Of a stretch of DNA of 64,000 bases, positions 52,731 through 61,864 are shown piece after piece. The translations under genes were made by a program, and so were the position numbers. Under the pieces are notes generated by a model. The model worked only from the letters and a program-made list of their open reading frames with translations. It was not told the origin of the DNA and ran no database searches. This DNA is from an uncultured Phocaeicola sp. (lineage in GTDB: Bacteria > Bacteroidota > Bacteroidia > Bacteroidales > Bacteroidaceae). Each line of letters starts with the position of its first letter. Position 1 is the first letter of the stretch. The stretch covers positions 1 through 64,000 of the forward strand of contig CAPAOL010000007.1 in assembly GCA_948579315.1 (NCBI GenBank), written 5' to 3'.

Positions 52731-52751
52731 ATTATTTGTCAGACAAATAAT
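52731..52751. promoter_or_regulatory. FadR/GntR-type operator before gntR
   Basis: ATTATTTGTCAGACAAATAAT is a perfect 21-bp palindrome around one base. Its centre TTGTCAGACAA fits the FadR-subfamily consensus TnGTnnnACnA. It lies 24 bp before the regulator start, so autoregulation of the whole nan operon is likely. Confidence 0.78.
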
Positions 52752-52774
52752 GCGGATAATAAAATTCTAATAAT

Positions 52775-53527
52775 ATGAAGATAGAAATTAATCAAACAAC
52801 ATTAATTGATCAGGTGGAAGACAGTCTGCTTACTTACTTTAAAAAGAATGACTTAAGACGTGGAGATTCAATTCCTAATGAGAATAATTTGGCTGCAGAA
52901 TTAGGAGTTGCAAGGAGTGTTGTCAGAGAAGCATTAAGTCGTTTGAAAATGATGGGACTGATTCATGCACGTCCTCGCAAAGGAATGGTTCTGACCGAAC
53001 CTTCTATTTTAGGAGGGATGAAAAGAGTGATAGATCCTCGTGTTTTGAGTGAAGAAACTATTTTAGATCTGTTAGATTTCAGAATTGCACTTGAAATAGG
53101 AATATCAAGTGATATTTTTCGTAAGATCACTCCTAAAGATATTGAAAAGTTAAGCGAGATAGTGAAAATGGGAATTGTTTTTGAGAATAACGAATACGCA
53201 TTGATCAGTGAATCGGCTTTTCATACGAAACTATATGAGATCACAGGAAATAAAATAATATCCGAATTTCAGGAAATCATTCATCCTATACTTGTCTATG
53301 TGAAAGAAAAATTCAAAGATTACTTGAAACCTATAAATATAGAAATGAGCAAAAGTGGTAAAATAGCTACTCATGCTGACTTGCTGGATTTTATAAAAAA
53401 AGGGGATGAAAAAGGATATCGGGATGCCATCGAAAGACATTTTGAGGTTTATAAGATTTTCAAGGTCAATCGGAGTCAGGAGTTGATGGCGGAAAAAGAA
53501 AATAATGAAAAGGTAGAAGGGATATGA
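52775..53527 (+). CDS. FadR-type GntR transcription regulator (NanR-like role)
   Basis: A 250-residue regulator. A winged helix-turn-helix (about residues 15-80: DSIPNENNLAAELGVARSVVREALSRLKMMGLI) is followed by an FCD ligand-binding domain (about 95-230, with metal-type His residues in FHTKLYEITG and HADLLDF). It heads the sialic-acid operon; the ligand is probably a sialic-acid intermediate, which is inferred from neighbours. The stop overlaps the next gene by 4 bp. A matching palindromic operator lies upstream. Confidence 0.88.
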   Translation: MKIEINQTTLIDQVEDSLLTYFKKNDLRRGDSIPNENNLAAELGVARSVVREALSRLKMMGLIHARPRKGMVLTEPSILGGMKRVIDPRVLSEETILDLLDFRIALEIGISSDIFRKITPKDIEKLSEIVKMGIVFENNEYALISESAFHTKLYEITGNKIISEFQEIIHPILVYVKEKFKDYLKPINIEMSKSGKIATHADLLDFIKKGDEKGYRDAIERHFEVYKIFKVNRSQELMAEKENNEKVEGI

Positions 53528-54591
53528 AAAGGCTGCATTTCATCATTTTATATTTATCCTTAGTGATATTGTTTATGAATACATCTTGTTTGGGAAAAAA
53601 GGAAAAGAAGATAGAGGTGCAATGGGAAAACTCATTGTCACTTCCGGGTTGTGCCGGCATGTCGGAAAACGTTGGGTTGGCAGGTGCGTATTCCGGGATA
53701 GTGGAAGGAAAGTTGCTTGTGCTGGGTGGAGCTAATTTTCCGGATAAGTATCCTTGGGAAGGAGGAGCGAAAACTTGGTGGTCTACTTTATATAGCTATG
53801 ATTTACAAACGGGAAAATGGACTGTTTATGATGATTTTCTCGATCGCCCGCTTGCTTATGGAGTTTCAATAAGTTTGCCGGAAGGATTGTTGTGTATTGG
53901 GGGGTGTGATCGTACGCAGTGTAGTGATAACGTTTTCCTGATAAAGAAAGAAGAAGATTCATTTGTGATAGACTCGGTTAGTTATCCATCTTTGCCGGTT
54001 CCGTTGGCGAATGCAACGGGAGCAATGGGTGATAACTGTATTTATATTGCTGGGGGGCAAGAGACTATGGTAAATGAACAGTCGACTCATCATTTTTACA
54101 TGCTGGATTTGATGCATAAAGAAAGAGGATGGCAAGAAATGCCGGATTGGAATGGTCCTTCTCTTTCCTATGCAGTAGGTGTGGCGCAAGGAGAACGATT
54201 TTATCTTTTCAGTGGAAGAAGTTATGCTCCGGATGAGGCGATGGTAGAACATACGGAGGGGTACGTATTTGAGCCAAGCATTGGAAAATGGAGTAAAATG
54301 ACCGGTTCTTTTCCTGTAATGGCGGGGACTGGTGTATCATACGGGGAGGATAAGATTCTGTTAATTGGGGGAGTGGAAGAGATTCTTCCTACATCTCCCG
54401 AGCATCCGGGATTCAGCCGTAAGTTACGGGTAGTCAGTACAAGTACGAATTCTTTGGTAGATTCGCTCGAATGTCCTTATCGCATTCCGGTCACTACGAA
54501 TGTTGTTTCTGTCGGAAATCAGATATTCATTGTAAGTGGTGAGGTACAGCCGGGAATACGGACGCCATTTATTCTAAAGGGAAGTTTCTAG
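53524..54591 (+). CDS. nanM: Sialic-acid mutarotase/epimerase-like kelch protein
   Basis: A 355-residue lipoprotein-like protein (lipobox FMNTSC, Cys22) with six kelch-type blades of the cyclically permuted mutarotase group (GKLLVLGGANFPD, GVSISLPEGLLCIGG, CIYIAGGQE, FYLFSGRSYA, KILLIGGVEE, IFIVSGEV). NanM relatives speed conversion of alpha to beta N-acetylneuraminate. It overlaps the regulator gene by 4 bp and precedes the lyase. It should act in the periplasm on released sialic acid. Confidence 0.87.
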   Translation: MKRLHFIILYLSLVILFMNTSCLGKKEKKIEVQWENSLSLPGCAGMSENVGLAGAYSGIVEGKLLVLGGANFPDKYPWEGGAKTWWSTLYSYDLQTGKWTVYDDFLDRPLAYGVSISLPEGLLCIGGCDRTQCSDNVFLIKKEEDSFVIDSVSYPSLPVPLANATGAMGDNCIYIAGGQETMVNEQSTHHFYMLDLMHKERGWQEMPDWNGPSLSYAVGVAQGERFYLFSGRSYAPDEAMVEHTEGYVFEPSIGKWSKMTGSFPVMAGTGVSYGEDKILLIGGVEEILPTSPEHPGFSRKLRVVSTSTNSLVDSLECPYRIPVTTNVVSVGNQIFIVSGEVQPGIRTPFILKGSF

Positions 54592-54627
54592 GAATAAAAT
54601 GAAATATCAAATCTAATTAAATGCGTT

Positions 54628-55539
54628 ATGAACAATTATGAAAGACTGGAAGGTATGGTTGCGGCCACCTTCACCCCAATGGATGAAAATGGGGATGTAA
54701 ATTTATCTGTTATTGAAAAATATGCTGATTGGATCGCATCGACTCCTATTAAAGGGGTGTTTGTGTGTGGTACGACTGGTGAATTCTCTTCGCTGACGAT
54801 TGATGAACGTAAATTAATTCTTGAAAAATGGGTTGCTTCGGCTGGTAAGCGGTTCAAAGTGATTGCCCATGTAGGTTCAAACTGCCAACGGGGCGCTATG
54901 GAACTGGCATGTCATGCAGAAAAAGCAGGAGCCGATGCCATTGCTTCAATAGCTCCGTCTTTTTTCAAACCGGGAACGGTAAATGAGTTAATTGATTTTT
55001 TTGCTCCGGTTTGCGGGGCTGCCAGTGGATTGCCTTTCTATTATTATAATATGCCGTCGATCACAGGGGTTAATTTGCCGGTAGATAGATTTTTGGTAGA
55101 GGGCAAGAAGAAAATATCAAACTTGGTAGGTACTAAATTTACTCATAATAATCTGATGGAGATGGGGACCTGCATCGATTTGGAACAGCATAAGTTTGAA
55201 GTTCTGCATGGCTTTGATGAGATTCTGATTGCAGGTTTATCAATGGGAGCTGTGGCAGGCGTAGGAAGTACATATAATTATATCCCTAATGTTTACCATG
55301 CTATTTTTGAGTCAATGAAGCAAAATGATGTGGAAACGGCACGTGCTTGGCAAATGAAATCTATACGTACGGTAGAAGTTATCATTAAATATGGCGGAGG
55401 CGTACGTGGAGGTAAAGCTATCATGAAATTAATAGGTATTGATTGTGGCAGTTGTCGTTTGCCAATTAAACCATTTTCAGTTGAGGAGTATGACAAATTA
55501 AAAGGTGATTTGGATGCGATAAATTTCTTCGATTTTTAG
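54628..55539 (+). CDS. nanA: N-acetylneuraminate lyase
   Basis: A 303-residue TIM-barrel aldolase of the NAL/DapA family. It has the GTTGEFSSLT motif (residues 48-57), Tyr140 in YYYNMPS, and the Schiff-base Lys170 in VGTKFTHNNL. It splits N-acetylneuraminate to pyruvate and N-acetylmannosamine. Its neighbours (sialidase, mutarotase, transporter) fix this substrate over dihydrodipicolinate. No nanE or kinase gene is seen in the window and may follow to the right. Confidence 0.92.
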   Translation: MNNYERLEGMVAATFTPMDENGDVNLSVIEKYADWIASTPIKGVFVCGTTGEFSSLTIDERKLILEKWVASAGKRFKVIAHVGSNCQRGAMELACHAEKAGADAIASIAPSFFKPGTVNELIDFFAPVCGAASGLPFYYYNMPSITGVNLPVDRFLVEGKKKISNLVGTKFTHNNLMEMGTCIDLEQHKFEVLHGFDEILIAGLSMGAVAGVGSTYNYIPNVYHAIFESMKQNDVETARAWQMKSIRTVEVIIKYGGGVRGGKAIMKLIGIDCGSCRLPIKPFSVEEYDKLKGDLDAINFFDF

Positions 55540-55655
55540 ACATAAAAAGAGGAGATGACAGTAAAAGTATATTGCTGGGGTTTGCTACTTTACTTCCTGT
55601 CTATCTCCCCCTAATCTAGTTAAATGCGTTCAAAATTACCTAAAATAAAAATACT

Positions 55656-57296
55656 ATGAAAATGAGTAAGAAAATATTTATCATATTTTCGATGATTTTG
55701 CTATGGATACCAGATATATCTTTGGGTAAAGATATAAGGTTCGAACTGGAAAGGCCTGTCATCCCTGTTTTGGTCAAAAAGCAGATTAATCCGACTGTTA
55801 AGGCAACTTTGATTCAAACAAACAGTCGTCCTTACACTATCCGGCAGATTGATGTCGACTTGCAAGAAAGTACCGACTTGTCTGATATCCTTTCTGTTGC
55901 GGTATATGGAACTCATAAAAACGGGTTGATAGATGAATCCCGTCTGATATGTAAACCGATGCCCGCTGCACGGAAGATATCTTTTACAGATAATATACAA
56001 GTGAAAGATGATTCCTTGTCTTTTTGGATAGCAGTGACATTGAAGGATACGGTTCCACTGACACACCGCATTAGTGTGAATTGCAGCCGGATAAAAACCA
56101 GTCGGGGAGAACTGAAAGTCTCGAATAAGGAGGCTATTCCCCTAAGAGTGGGAGTGGCATTAAGACAGAAAGGACAGGATGGTATCGTTTCTTCACGTAT
56201 TCCGGGATTGGCTACCAGTAACAACGGAACTCTGCTGGCTATATTTGATGCCCGTTATGATTTGACTCGCGATTTGCAGGGAAACATAGATATCGCTCTT
56301 CATCGTAGCTTTGACAAAGGACTGACATGGCAACCCATCCAGACGGTGTTGGATATGGGAGAATGGGGAGGACTTCCGCAAAAGTTTAATGGAGTGAGTG
56401 ATGCGTGCATCCTTGTGGATAAAAACACAAATGATATTTTTATAGCCGGATTGTGGATGCACGGTGCATTGGATGATAATGGCAAGTGGATAGAGGGCTT
56501 GAATGAAAACAGTACTTACTGGATACACCAGTGGCGAAAGAAGGGCTCACAACCCGGAATCGGTCTGAAAGAGACCTGTCAGTTCCTGATAACTAAAAGC
56601 ACGGATGACGGACTGACATGGAGTTTCCCCGATAATATAACTGGTAAAACCAAACGTCCTGAATGGTGGTTGTTTGCTCCGGCTCCCGGACAAGGAATAA
56701 CACTGGCGGATGGTACTTTGGTCTTTCCTACACAAGGACGTGATGATAAAGGAGCAGCATTCTCCAATATTACATATAGTAAAGACCACGGAAGGACATG
56801 GACAACCAGCAATCCGGCTTATTCGAATGTGACGGAATGTAATGCAGCCCAATTAAGTGACGGTACTGTAATGCTGAATATGCGCGATAACAGAAACCGG
56901 GGGAATAAAGAAGTGAATGGCCGGAGAATCTGTACGACAACAGACTTGGGCGAGACATGGACAGAGCATCTCACGTCACGAAAAGCATTGGTGGAACCGA
57001 CGTGTATGGCAAGTTTACATCGCCATGATTATACTGTGGACGGAGAAAAGAAAAGCATACTATTATTTGCCAATCCCAGTGATTATAAGACACGGGATAA
57101 ATTGACCTTGAAAGTAAGTTTTGACGACGGAATGACATGGCCTGAGAAATACTGGATTCTGTTTGACCAATATCGTAGTGCAGGTTATTCCAGCATCACG
57201 TCAATAGATGAAAATTCAATAGGGATATTATATGAAAGCAGTCAGGCAAATATGGCTTTTATTAAAATTGATTTGGCGGAAATTTTAAACAGGTAG
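55656..57296 (+). CDS. nanH: Sialidase with Asp-box repeats
   Basis: A 546-residue exported sialidase (signal peptide to about residue 24). An N-terminal beta-rich domain (to about 165) precedes the six-bladed catalytic propeller. It has the RIP motif SSRIPGLATSNNGTL, five Asp boxes (SFDKGLTW, STDDGLTW, SKDHGRTW, TTDLGETW, SFDDGMTW), Arg residues for carboxylate binding and a Tyr near RSAGYSS. It releases terminal sialic acid from host glycans. It is 3 bp from the transporter gene. Confidence 0.93.
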   Translation: MKMSKKIFIIFSMILLWIPDISLGKDIRFELERPVIPVLVKKQINPTVKATLIQTNSRPYTIRQIDVDLQESTDLSDILSVAVYGTHKNGLIDESRLICKPMPAARKISFTDNIQVKDDSLSFWIAVTLKDTVPLTHRISVNCSRIKTSRGELKVSNKEAIPLRVGVALRQKGQDGIVSSRIPGLATSNNGTLLAIFDARYDLTRDLQGNIDIALHRSFDKGLTWQPIQTVLDMGEWGGLPQKFNGVSDACILVDKNTNDIFIAGLWMHGALDDNGKWIEGLNENSTYWIHQWRKKGSQPGIGLKETCQFLITKSTDDGLTWSFPDNITGKTKRPEWWLFAPAPGQGITLADGTLVFPTQGRDDKGAAFSNITYSKDHGRTWTTSNPAYSNVTECNAAQLSDGTVMLNMRDNRNRGNKEVNGRRICTTTDLGETWTEHLTSRKALVEPTCMASLHRHDYTVDGEKKSILLFANPSDYKTRDKLTLKVSFDDGMTWPEKYWILFDQYRSAGYSSITSIDENSIGILYESSQANMAFIKIDLAEILNR

Positions 57297-57299
57297 GTT

Positions 57300-58535
57300 A
57301 TGAACAGTAAAATTCCAAATATATATCCTTGGGTGGTAGTCGGATTGTTATGGGGAGTTGCTTTACTCAACTATATGGATAGGCAGATGCTCTCTACCAT
57401 GCGGATTCCTATGATGGCAGATGTCCGTGAACTGGAATCGGCAGCCAATTTCGGCAGATTGATGGCGGTCTTCCTGTGGATATACGGACTGATGAGTCCC
57501 ATTTCCGGGATTATCGGTGACCGTATGAGCCGCAAATGGTTGATCGTAGGAAGTTTGTGTGTATGGTCCGGAGTTACTTTCCTGATGGGATATGCCACTA
57601 CTTTTGACCAGCTTTACTGGCTTCGTGGAATTATGGGAATAAGCGAAGCATTGTATTTACCCGCCGCCCTGTCTCTGATAGCTGATTTTCATCAGGATAA
57701 GACGCGTTCGCTGGCAGTGGGAATACACATGACGGGACTTTATGTCGGGCAGGCAATAGGTGGTTTTGGAGCTACTTTTGCTGCCATGTATTCTTGGCAT
57801 AGTACATTCCACTGGTTTGGTATTATTGGTATAGGATATGGCGTCGTTCTGGCTTTTTTCTTACGGGATAAGGAAAGGGGAACTGTCTCTGCCATACAAG
57901 AGAAAGTGAAAAAGATACCGGTTCTGAAAAGCTTGGGAATGTTGTTCTCCAACGTCTTTTTCTGGATTATCTTGTTTTACTTCTGCGTGCCGGGCACTCC
58001 GGGATGGGCGGCGAAAAACTGGTTGCCGACTCTCTTTTCTGAGAGCCTGTCTATTGATATTTCCGTGGCAGGACCGATGTCTACCATCTCCATCGCTTTA
58101 TCTTCACTGTTCGGAGTATTAGCCGGCGGATATATATCCGACCGATGGGTGCTCAAAAATGTGCGCGGAAGAGTATATACGGGAGCTTTGGGATTAGCTT
58201 TTATTATCCCCTCTTTATTGTTCATCGGATTCGGTCATTCCATTTTCGCATTGGTGATGGGAACGGTTCTGTTCGGAGCGGGATTCGGAATGTTCGACGC
58301 AAATAACATGCCGATTCTTTGCCAGTTTGTTTCAGCCCGTTACAGGGCAACGGCTTATGGTATTATGAATATGTGCGGAGTATTTGCGGGAGCGGCAATA
58401 ACCAGTATCCTGGGAGAATCTACGGATGCCGGACATTTGGGACGAGATTTCGCGCTTCTAACAATATTCGTATTGATAATGCTGGTCATTTTGGTCACCT
58501 GTCTGCGACCTAAGACCATCGATATGAAGGATTAA
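57300..58535 (+). CDS. nanT: MFS sialic-acid transporter
   Basis: A 411-residue MFS transporter with twelve membrane helices. The helix 2-3 loop has GDRMSRKWLI, and DRQMLSTMRIP lies in the first helix region. It fits the sialic-acid/anion:cation symporter group; the substrate call comes from its place in the nan operon. It should carry sialic acid across the inner membrane. Confidence 0.85.
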   Translation: MNSKIPNIYPWVVVGLLWGVALLNYMDRQMLSTMRIPMMADVRELESAANFGRLMAVFLWIYGLMSPISGIIGDRMSRKWLIVGSLCVWSGVTFLMGYATTFDQLYWLRGIMGISEALYLPAALSLIADFHQDKTRSLAVGIHMTGLYVGQAIGGFGATFAAMYSWHSTFHWFGIIGIGYGVVLAFFLRDKERGTVSAIQEKVKKIPVLKSLGMLFSNVFFWIILFYFCVPGTPGWAAKNWLPTLFSESLSIDISVAGPMSTISIALSSLFGVLAGGYISDRWVLKNVRGRVYTGALGLAFIIPSLLFIGFGHSIFALVMGTVLFGAGFGMFDANNMPILCQFVSARYRATAYGIMNMCGVFAGAAITSILGESTDAGHLGRDFALLTIFVLIMLVILVTCLRPKTIDMKD

Positions 58536-58560
58536 TTTTCAAATTTTAATTTTATATTTT

Positions 58561-61500
58561 ATGAAAAACTCAATAAAGCATACGAATAAAATATTATCGG
58601 TGTTATTTGCTTTTTTATTTATTTCCCTAAATATTCAAGCAGATGATATCAGTTCTAAAGAAATTAAAGTCTCTGGTATAATACAAGATCAAAATGGGGT
58701 AGAATTACCCGGAGTTTCAATTTCAGTAAAAGGAATGGATAAAGGTACCATTACTAATATAGCTGGTGAATTCTCAATAATGGTTTCTCCTGACGCTACT
58801 CTTATTGTTTCTTTTGTAGGAATGGAAACAAAAGAAATTGCAGTCAAAGGGCGTAGAAATATTGTCATTGTTTTGAAAGAAAGTTCTGTATTGCTTGATG
58901 AAGTTGTAGCTATAGGTTATGGAAAACAATCAAGGGCATTAATAACCAATTCTATTTCTAAGATAAATAAGGAAGAATTCCAGAAGGCACCTGGACAGAA
59001 TCCATTATTACAGTTACAAGGAAAAGTGCCTGGTTTGTCTTTACAGATTTCTAGTGGGCAGCCTGGAGCTGATCCTCAATTATTTATTCGTGGAGGAAGT
59101 TCAACTTCGCCGGAAAGTGATACGCCTTTAATAATTATTGATGGTATAATATCACAAGGTTTTAGAAATATATCAGATATGAATCCGGCAGATATAGAAT
59201 CTATAGAGGTCTTGAAAGATGCTGCTTCTACTGCTATCTATGGTTCCAGAGCAGCTAATGGTATTATTCTTGTCAAAACTAAATCCGGTCAGAAAGGGAA
59301 ACCTGTTGTAAGTCTGCGATACACATACGGAGTGGAACAACAACCTCAGCGAATCCCATTATTGAATGCACGGGATTATATAACATTATCTCGTTCGAAT
59401 ATTGCTAAATTTAATCAGGCAGACTTAACTTATAATGGAAAAGAAGATCAGGCTAAATTTTTGAGCGGTTCATTTGGTATGTCAACCGGAAATCCTAGAA
59501 ATTCAAAGAATACGCTTGAGTTTTTGGATGTTTATCTTCAAAAGTATGGTCAAGGTTACGTCAGTAACTTGTTGGAAAACGAAGGATGGCAGACAATGGC
59601 AGATCCTGTTACAGGTAAACAACTTATTTTTCAGGATAATGACTTTCAGAAAGCCACCTTTACAACTGGGCAGAAGCATGAAATAGATTTGAGCATTAGT
59701 GGAGGGACGGAAGCTATTAACTATTATGTAGGATTAAGATATTTGAATCAGGATGGTATTCTTCGAGGTACGAATTATAAGAATTACAGCGTTTTGTTTA
59801 ATGGAAACTATAAATTGAGTGAAGCATGGAGTCTGTCTACTAAAGCTAGTTTGCAGGTGAGAGATGCTGTAGGAGGTGGAAATACAGTTAATACCATATC
59901 ACGAAGCATATTGACTCCACCAACTTATCGCTTGTATTATGAAGATGGAACTCCGGCTCCGGGTGAAGGAATTTCGTCTTTCAGAAGCAGATTGCATGAA
60001 ATTTATTATAAGACTAACTATGATGATACCAATGTATATAGGACAACTTTCCAATTAGGTGCAATTTGGAATATTCTGCCTGGTTTGGTATTAAAACCTA
60101 CAGCCTACTATTTCGGTACGGAAGGTCTAGAAAATTATTTTCAGGCAGATAATGAAACAACCGGAAATACAATTCGTCCGGCTTCTGCTAAACATAATTT
60201 TGACAGGCATTTGCAGGGAGATTTAGTGCTTTCGTATGATAAGAAAGTGAAAGAACATAATATTGGAGTCGTAGCAGGTGCCAGCTATACTCATGATTAT
60301 AGTTATAGGCTTTCTGCAAGTGGCAGTGGTTCTTCCATAGATTTAATTCCGACATTAAATGCAACGGCAGATAGTACTCAGCGAGCAAGTTCGACTAAAA
60401 CAATGGAAGCCACTTTGAGTTATTTCGGACGTGTAAATTATGATTATAATGGCAAATATCTTTTCTCTATCAGTATGCGTGCCGATGGTTCTTCGCGATT
60501 TGCGGAAGATAATAAATGGGGATTTTTCCCGGGAGTATCTGCTGGGTGGAATATGCATCGGGAAAACTTCTATAAACCATTGGAAGCTATCGTTAGTCGT
60601 TGGAAATGGCGTGCTAGTTGGGGGCGCACAGGTAACAACAATTTGAGTGTGGCTAATTCGAGAGGAGAATATAAGATTACAGATACCAACTATCAGGGCT
60701 CTGTCGGCATATTAAATACAACATTGAAAAATGCGCAGTTGCGCTGGGAAACAACAGAATCCTATGACATTGGGGTTGATTTGGGCTTTTTCAATAATAG
60801 ATTAGGACTGTTAATCGACTATTACAACAAACTGACATTTGACAGATTGTATGATGAACCTTTATGGAGTTCTACCGGATTTAGTTCCATTAAGAGTAAC
60901 TATGGATCTGTAAGAAACTCCGGAGTAGAGATTGAGTTGAATGCTACTCCTATTCAAACTAAAGATTTCTCATGGGATTTAGGATTGACATTTGCTTATA
61001 ACAAAGGAGTGGTAGTAGACTTACCGGATAATGGAGAAGAAAGGCATCGTGTAGGAGGAAACTTTGTTTATGATCCTGCAACTGGAGGAACAAAAAAAGT
61101 GGGTGGTATTGCCGAAGGTGAGAGATTTGGCGGAAGATGGGCTTTTCATTACTTGGGAACATATCAGACTGAAGAAGAAGCGGCCAAGGCACCTAATGAC
61201 CCGAACGCACAAGGAAGAAAGAAACATGCGGGAGATGCAATATTTGAAGATGTAAATAATGATGGACAATTGGACTCTAAAGACATGATCTTCATGGGAT
61301 ATGTTCGTCCTGATAAAGTCGGAGGAATTATTAATACATTGAAATACAAAGGACTAACTGTACGAATCGTTATGGACTGGGCTATGGGGCATGTAATAGA
61401 CAATGGCTTCAAAGGACAGATAATGGGTAGCTCACGTAATAATAATAATGCCATCAAAGAGGCAATGACCAATTCTTGGCAGAGTGCGAATGATGGGAGC

Positions 61501-61845
61501 AAATATCCTAAATATACTGTTCAGAGCGACTATGATTATCAATATAGAAATCATATGAGATGGGATAATCAGATCGGGAGCTCTGCAAGTGGTAGTACTA
61601 ATAATAGCTTGTATTTTAGCAAGGGAGATTACTTGGCATTCAGGGAAGTGTCTTTAAGTTATATGTTGCCATTATCTTGGATTAGAAAGATGAGACTCAG
61701 TGCTGTGGAAGTTTTTGCAGGAGCGTATAATATTGGTTATATAAAAAAATATGATGGCATGTTTCCTGAAATATATACTGGTGTTGACTATGGTATTTAT
61801 CCGAGACCCAGACAATATAACATGGGAGTAAAAATTAATTTCTAA
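58561..61845 (+). CDS. SusC-like TonB-dependent receptor
   Basis: A 1094-residue outer-membrane receptor. Signal peptide (to about residue 28), carboxypeptidase-like domain (about 35-115; GIIQDQNGVELPGVSISVKG), plug (about 120-230; LLQLQGKVPGLSLQISSGQPG, DAASTAIYGSRAANGIILV) and barrel. It pairs with the SusD-like gene 20 bp downstream. In this operon it should import sialylated glycans or free sialic acid with the SusD lid. Confidence 0.93.
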   Translation: MKNSIKHTNKILSVLFAFLFISLNIQADDISSKEIKVSGIIQDQNGVELPGVSISVKGMDKGTITNIAGEFSIMVSPDATLIVSFVGMETKEIAVKGRRNIVIVLKESSVLLDEVVAIGYGKQSRALITNSISKINKEEFQKAPGQNPLLQLQGKVPGLSLQISSGQPGADPQLFIRGGSSTSPESDTPLIIIDGIISQGFRNISDMNPADIESIEVLKDAASTAIYGSRAANGIILVKTKSGQKGKPVVSLRYTYGVEQQPQRIPLLNARDYITLSRSNIAKFNQADLTYNGKEDQAKFLSGSFGMSTGNPRNSKNTLEFLDVYLQKYGQGYVSNLLENEGWQTMADPVTGKQLIFQDNDFQKATFTTGQKHEIDLSISGGTEAINYYVGLRYLNQDGILRGTNYKNYSVLFNGNYKLSEAWSLSTKASLQVRDAVGGGNTVNTISRSILTPPTYRLYYEDGTPAPGEGISSFRSRLHEIYYKTNYDDTNVYRTTFQLGAIWNILPGLVLKPTAYYFGTEGLENYFQADNETTGNTIRPASAKHNFDRHLQGDLVLSYDKKVKEHNIGVVAGASYTHDYSYRLSASGSGSSIDLIPTLNATADSTQRASSTKTMEATLSYFGRVNYDYNGKYLFSISMRADGSSRFAEDNKWGFFPGVSAGWNMHRENFYKPLEAIVSRWKWRASWGRTGNNNLSVANSRGEYKITDTNYQGSVGILNTTLKNAQLRWETTESYDIGVDLGFFNNRLGLLIDYYNKLTFDRLYDEPLWSSTGFSSIKSNYGSVRNSGVEIELNATPIQTKDFSWDLGLTFAYNKGVVVDLPDNGEERHRVGGNFVYDPATGGTKKVGGIAEGERFGGRWAFHYLGTYQTEEEAAKAPNDPNAQGRKKHAGDAIFEDVNNDGQLDSKDMIFMGYVRPDKVGGIINTLKYKGLTVRIVMDWAMGHVIDNGFKGQIMGSSRNNNNAIKEAMTNSWQSANDGSKYPKYTVQSDYDYQYRNHMRWDNQIGSSASGSTNNSLYFSKGDYLAFREVSLSYMLPLSWIRKMRLSAVEVFAGAYNIGYIKKYDGMFPEIYTGVDYGIYPRPRQYNMGVKINF

Positions 61846-61864
61846 TTAAATAAGACTCATAATT

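Larger units (their letters stand above)
52361..52774. promoter_or_regulatory. Intergenic region before the sialic-acid locus
   Basis: A 414-bp divergent gap with no ORF. It contains an 11-bp direct repeat GTCCTGTTATA (52445 and 52467), a 42-bp perfect palindrome (52477-52518) and the GntR-type operator (52731-52751), described separately. Confidence 0.5.
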
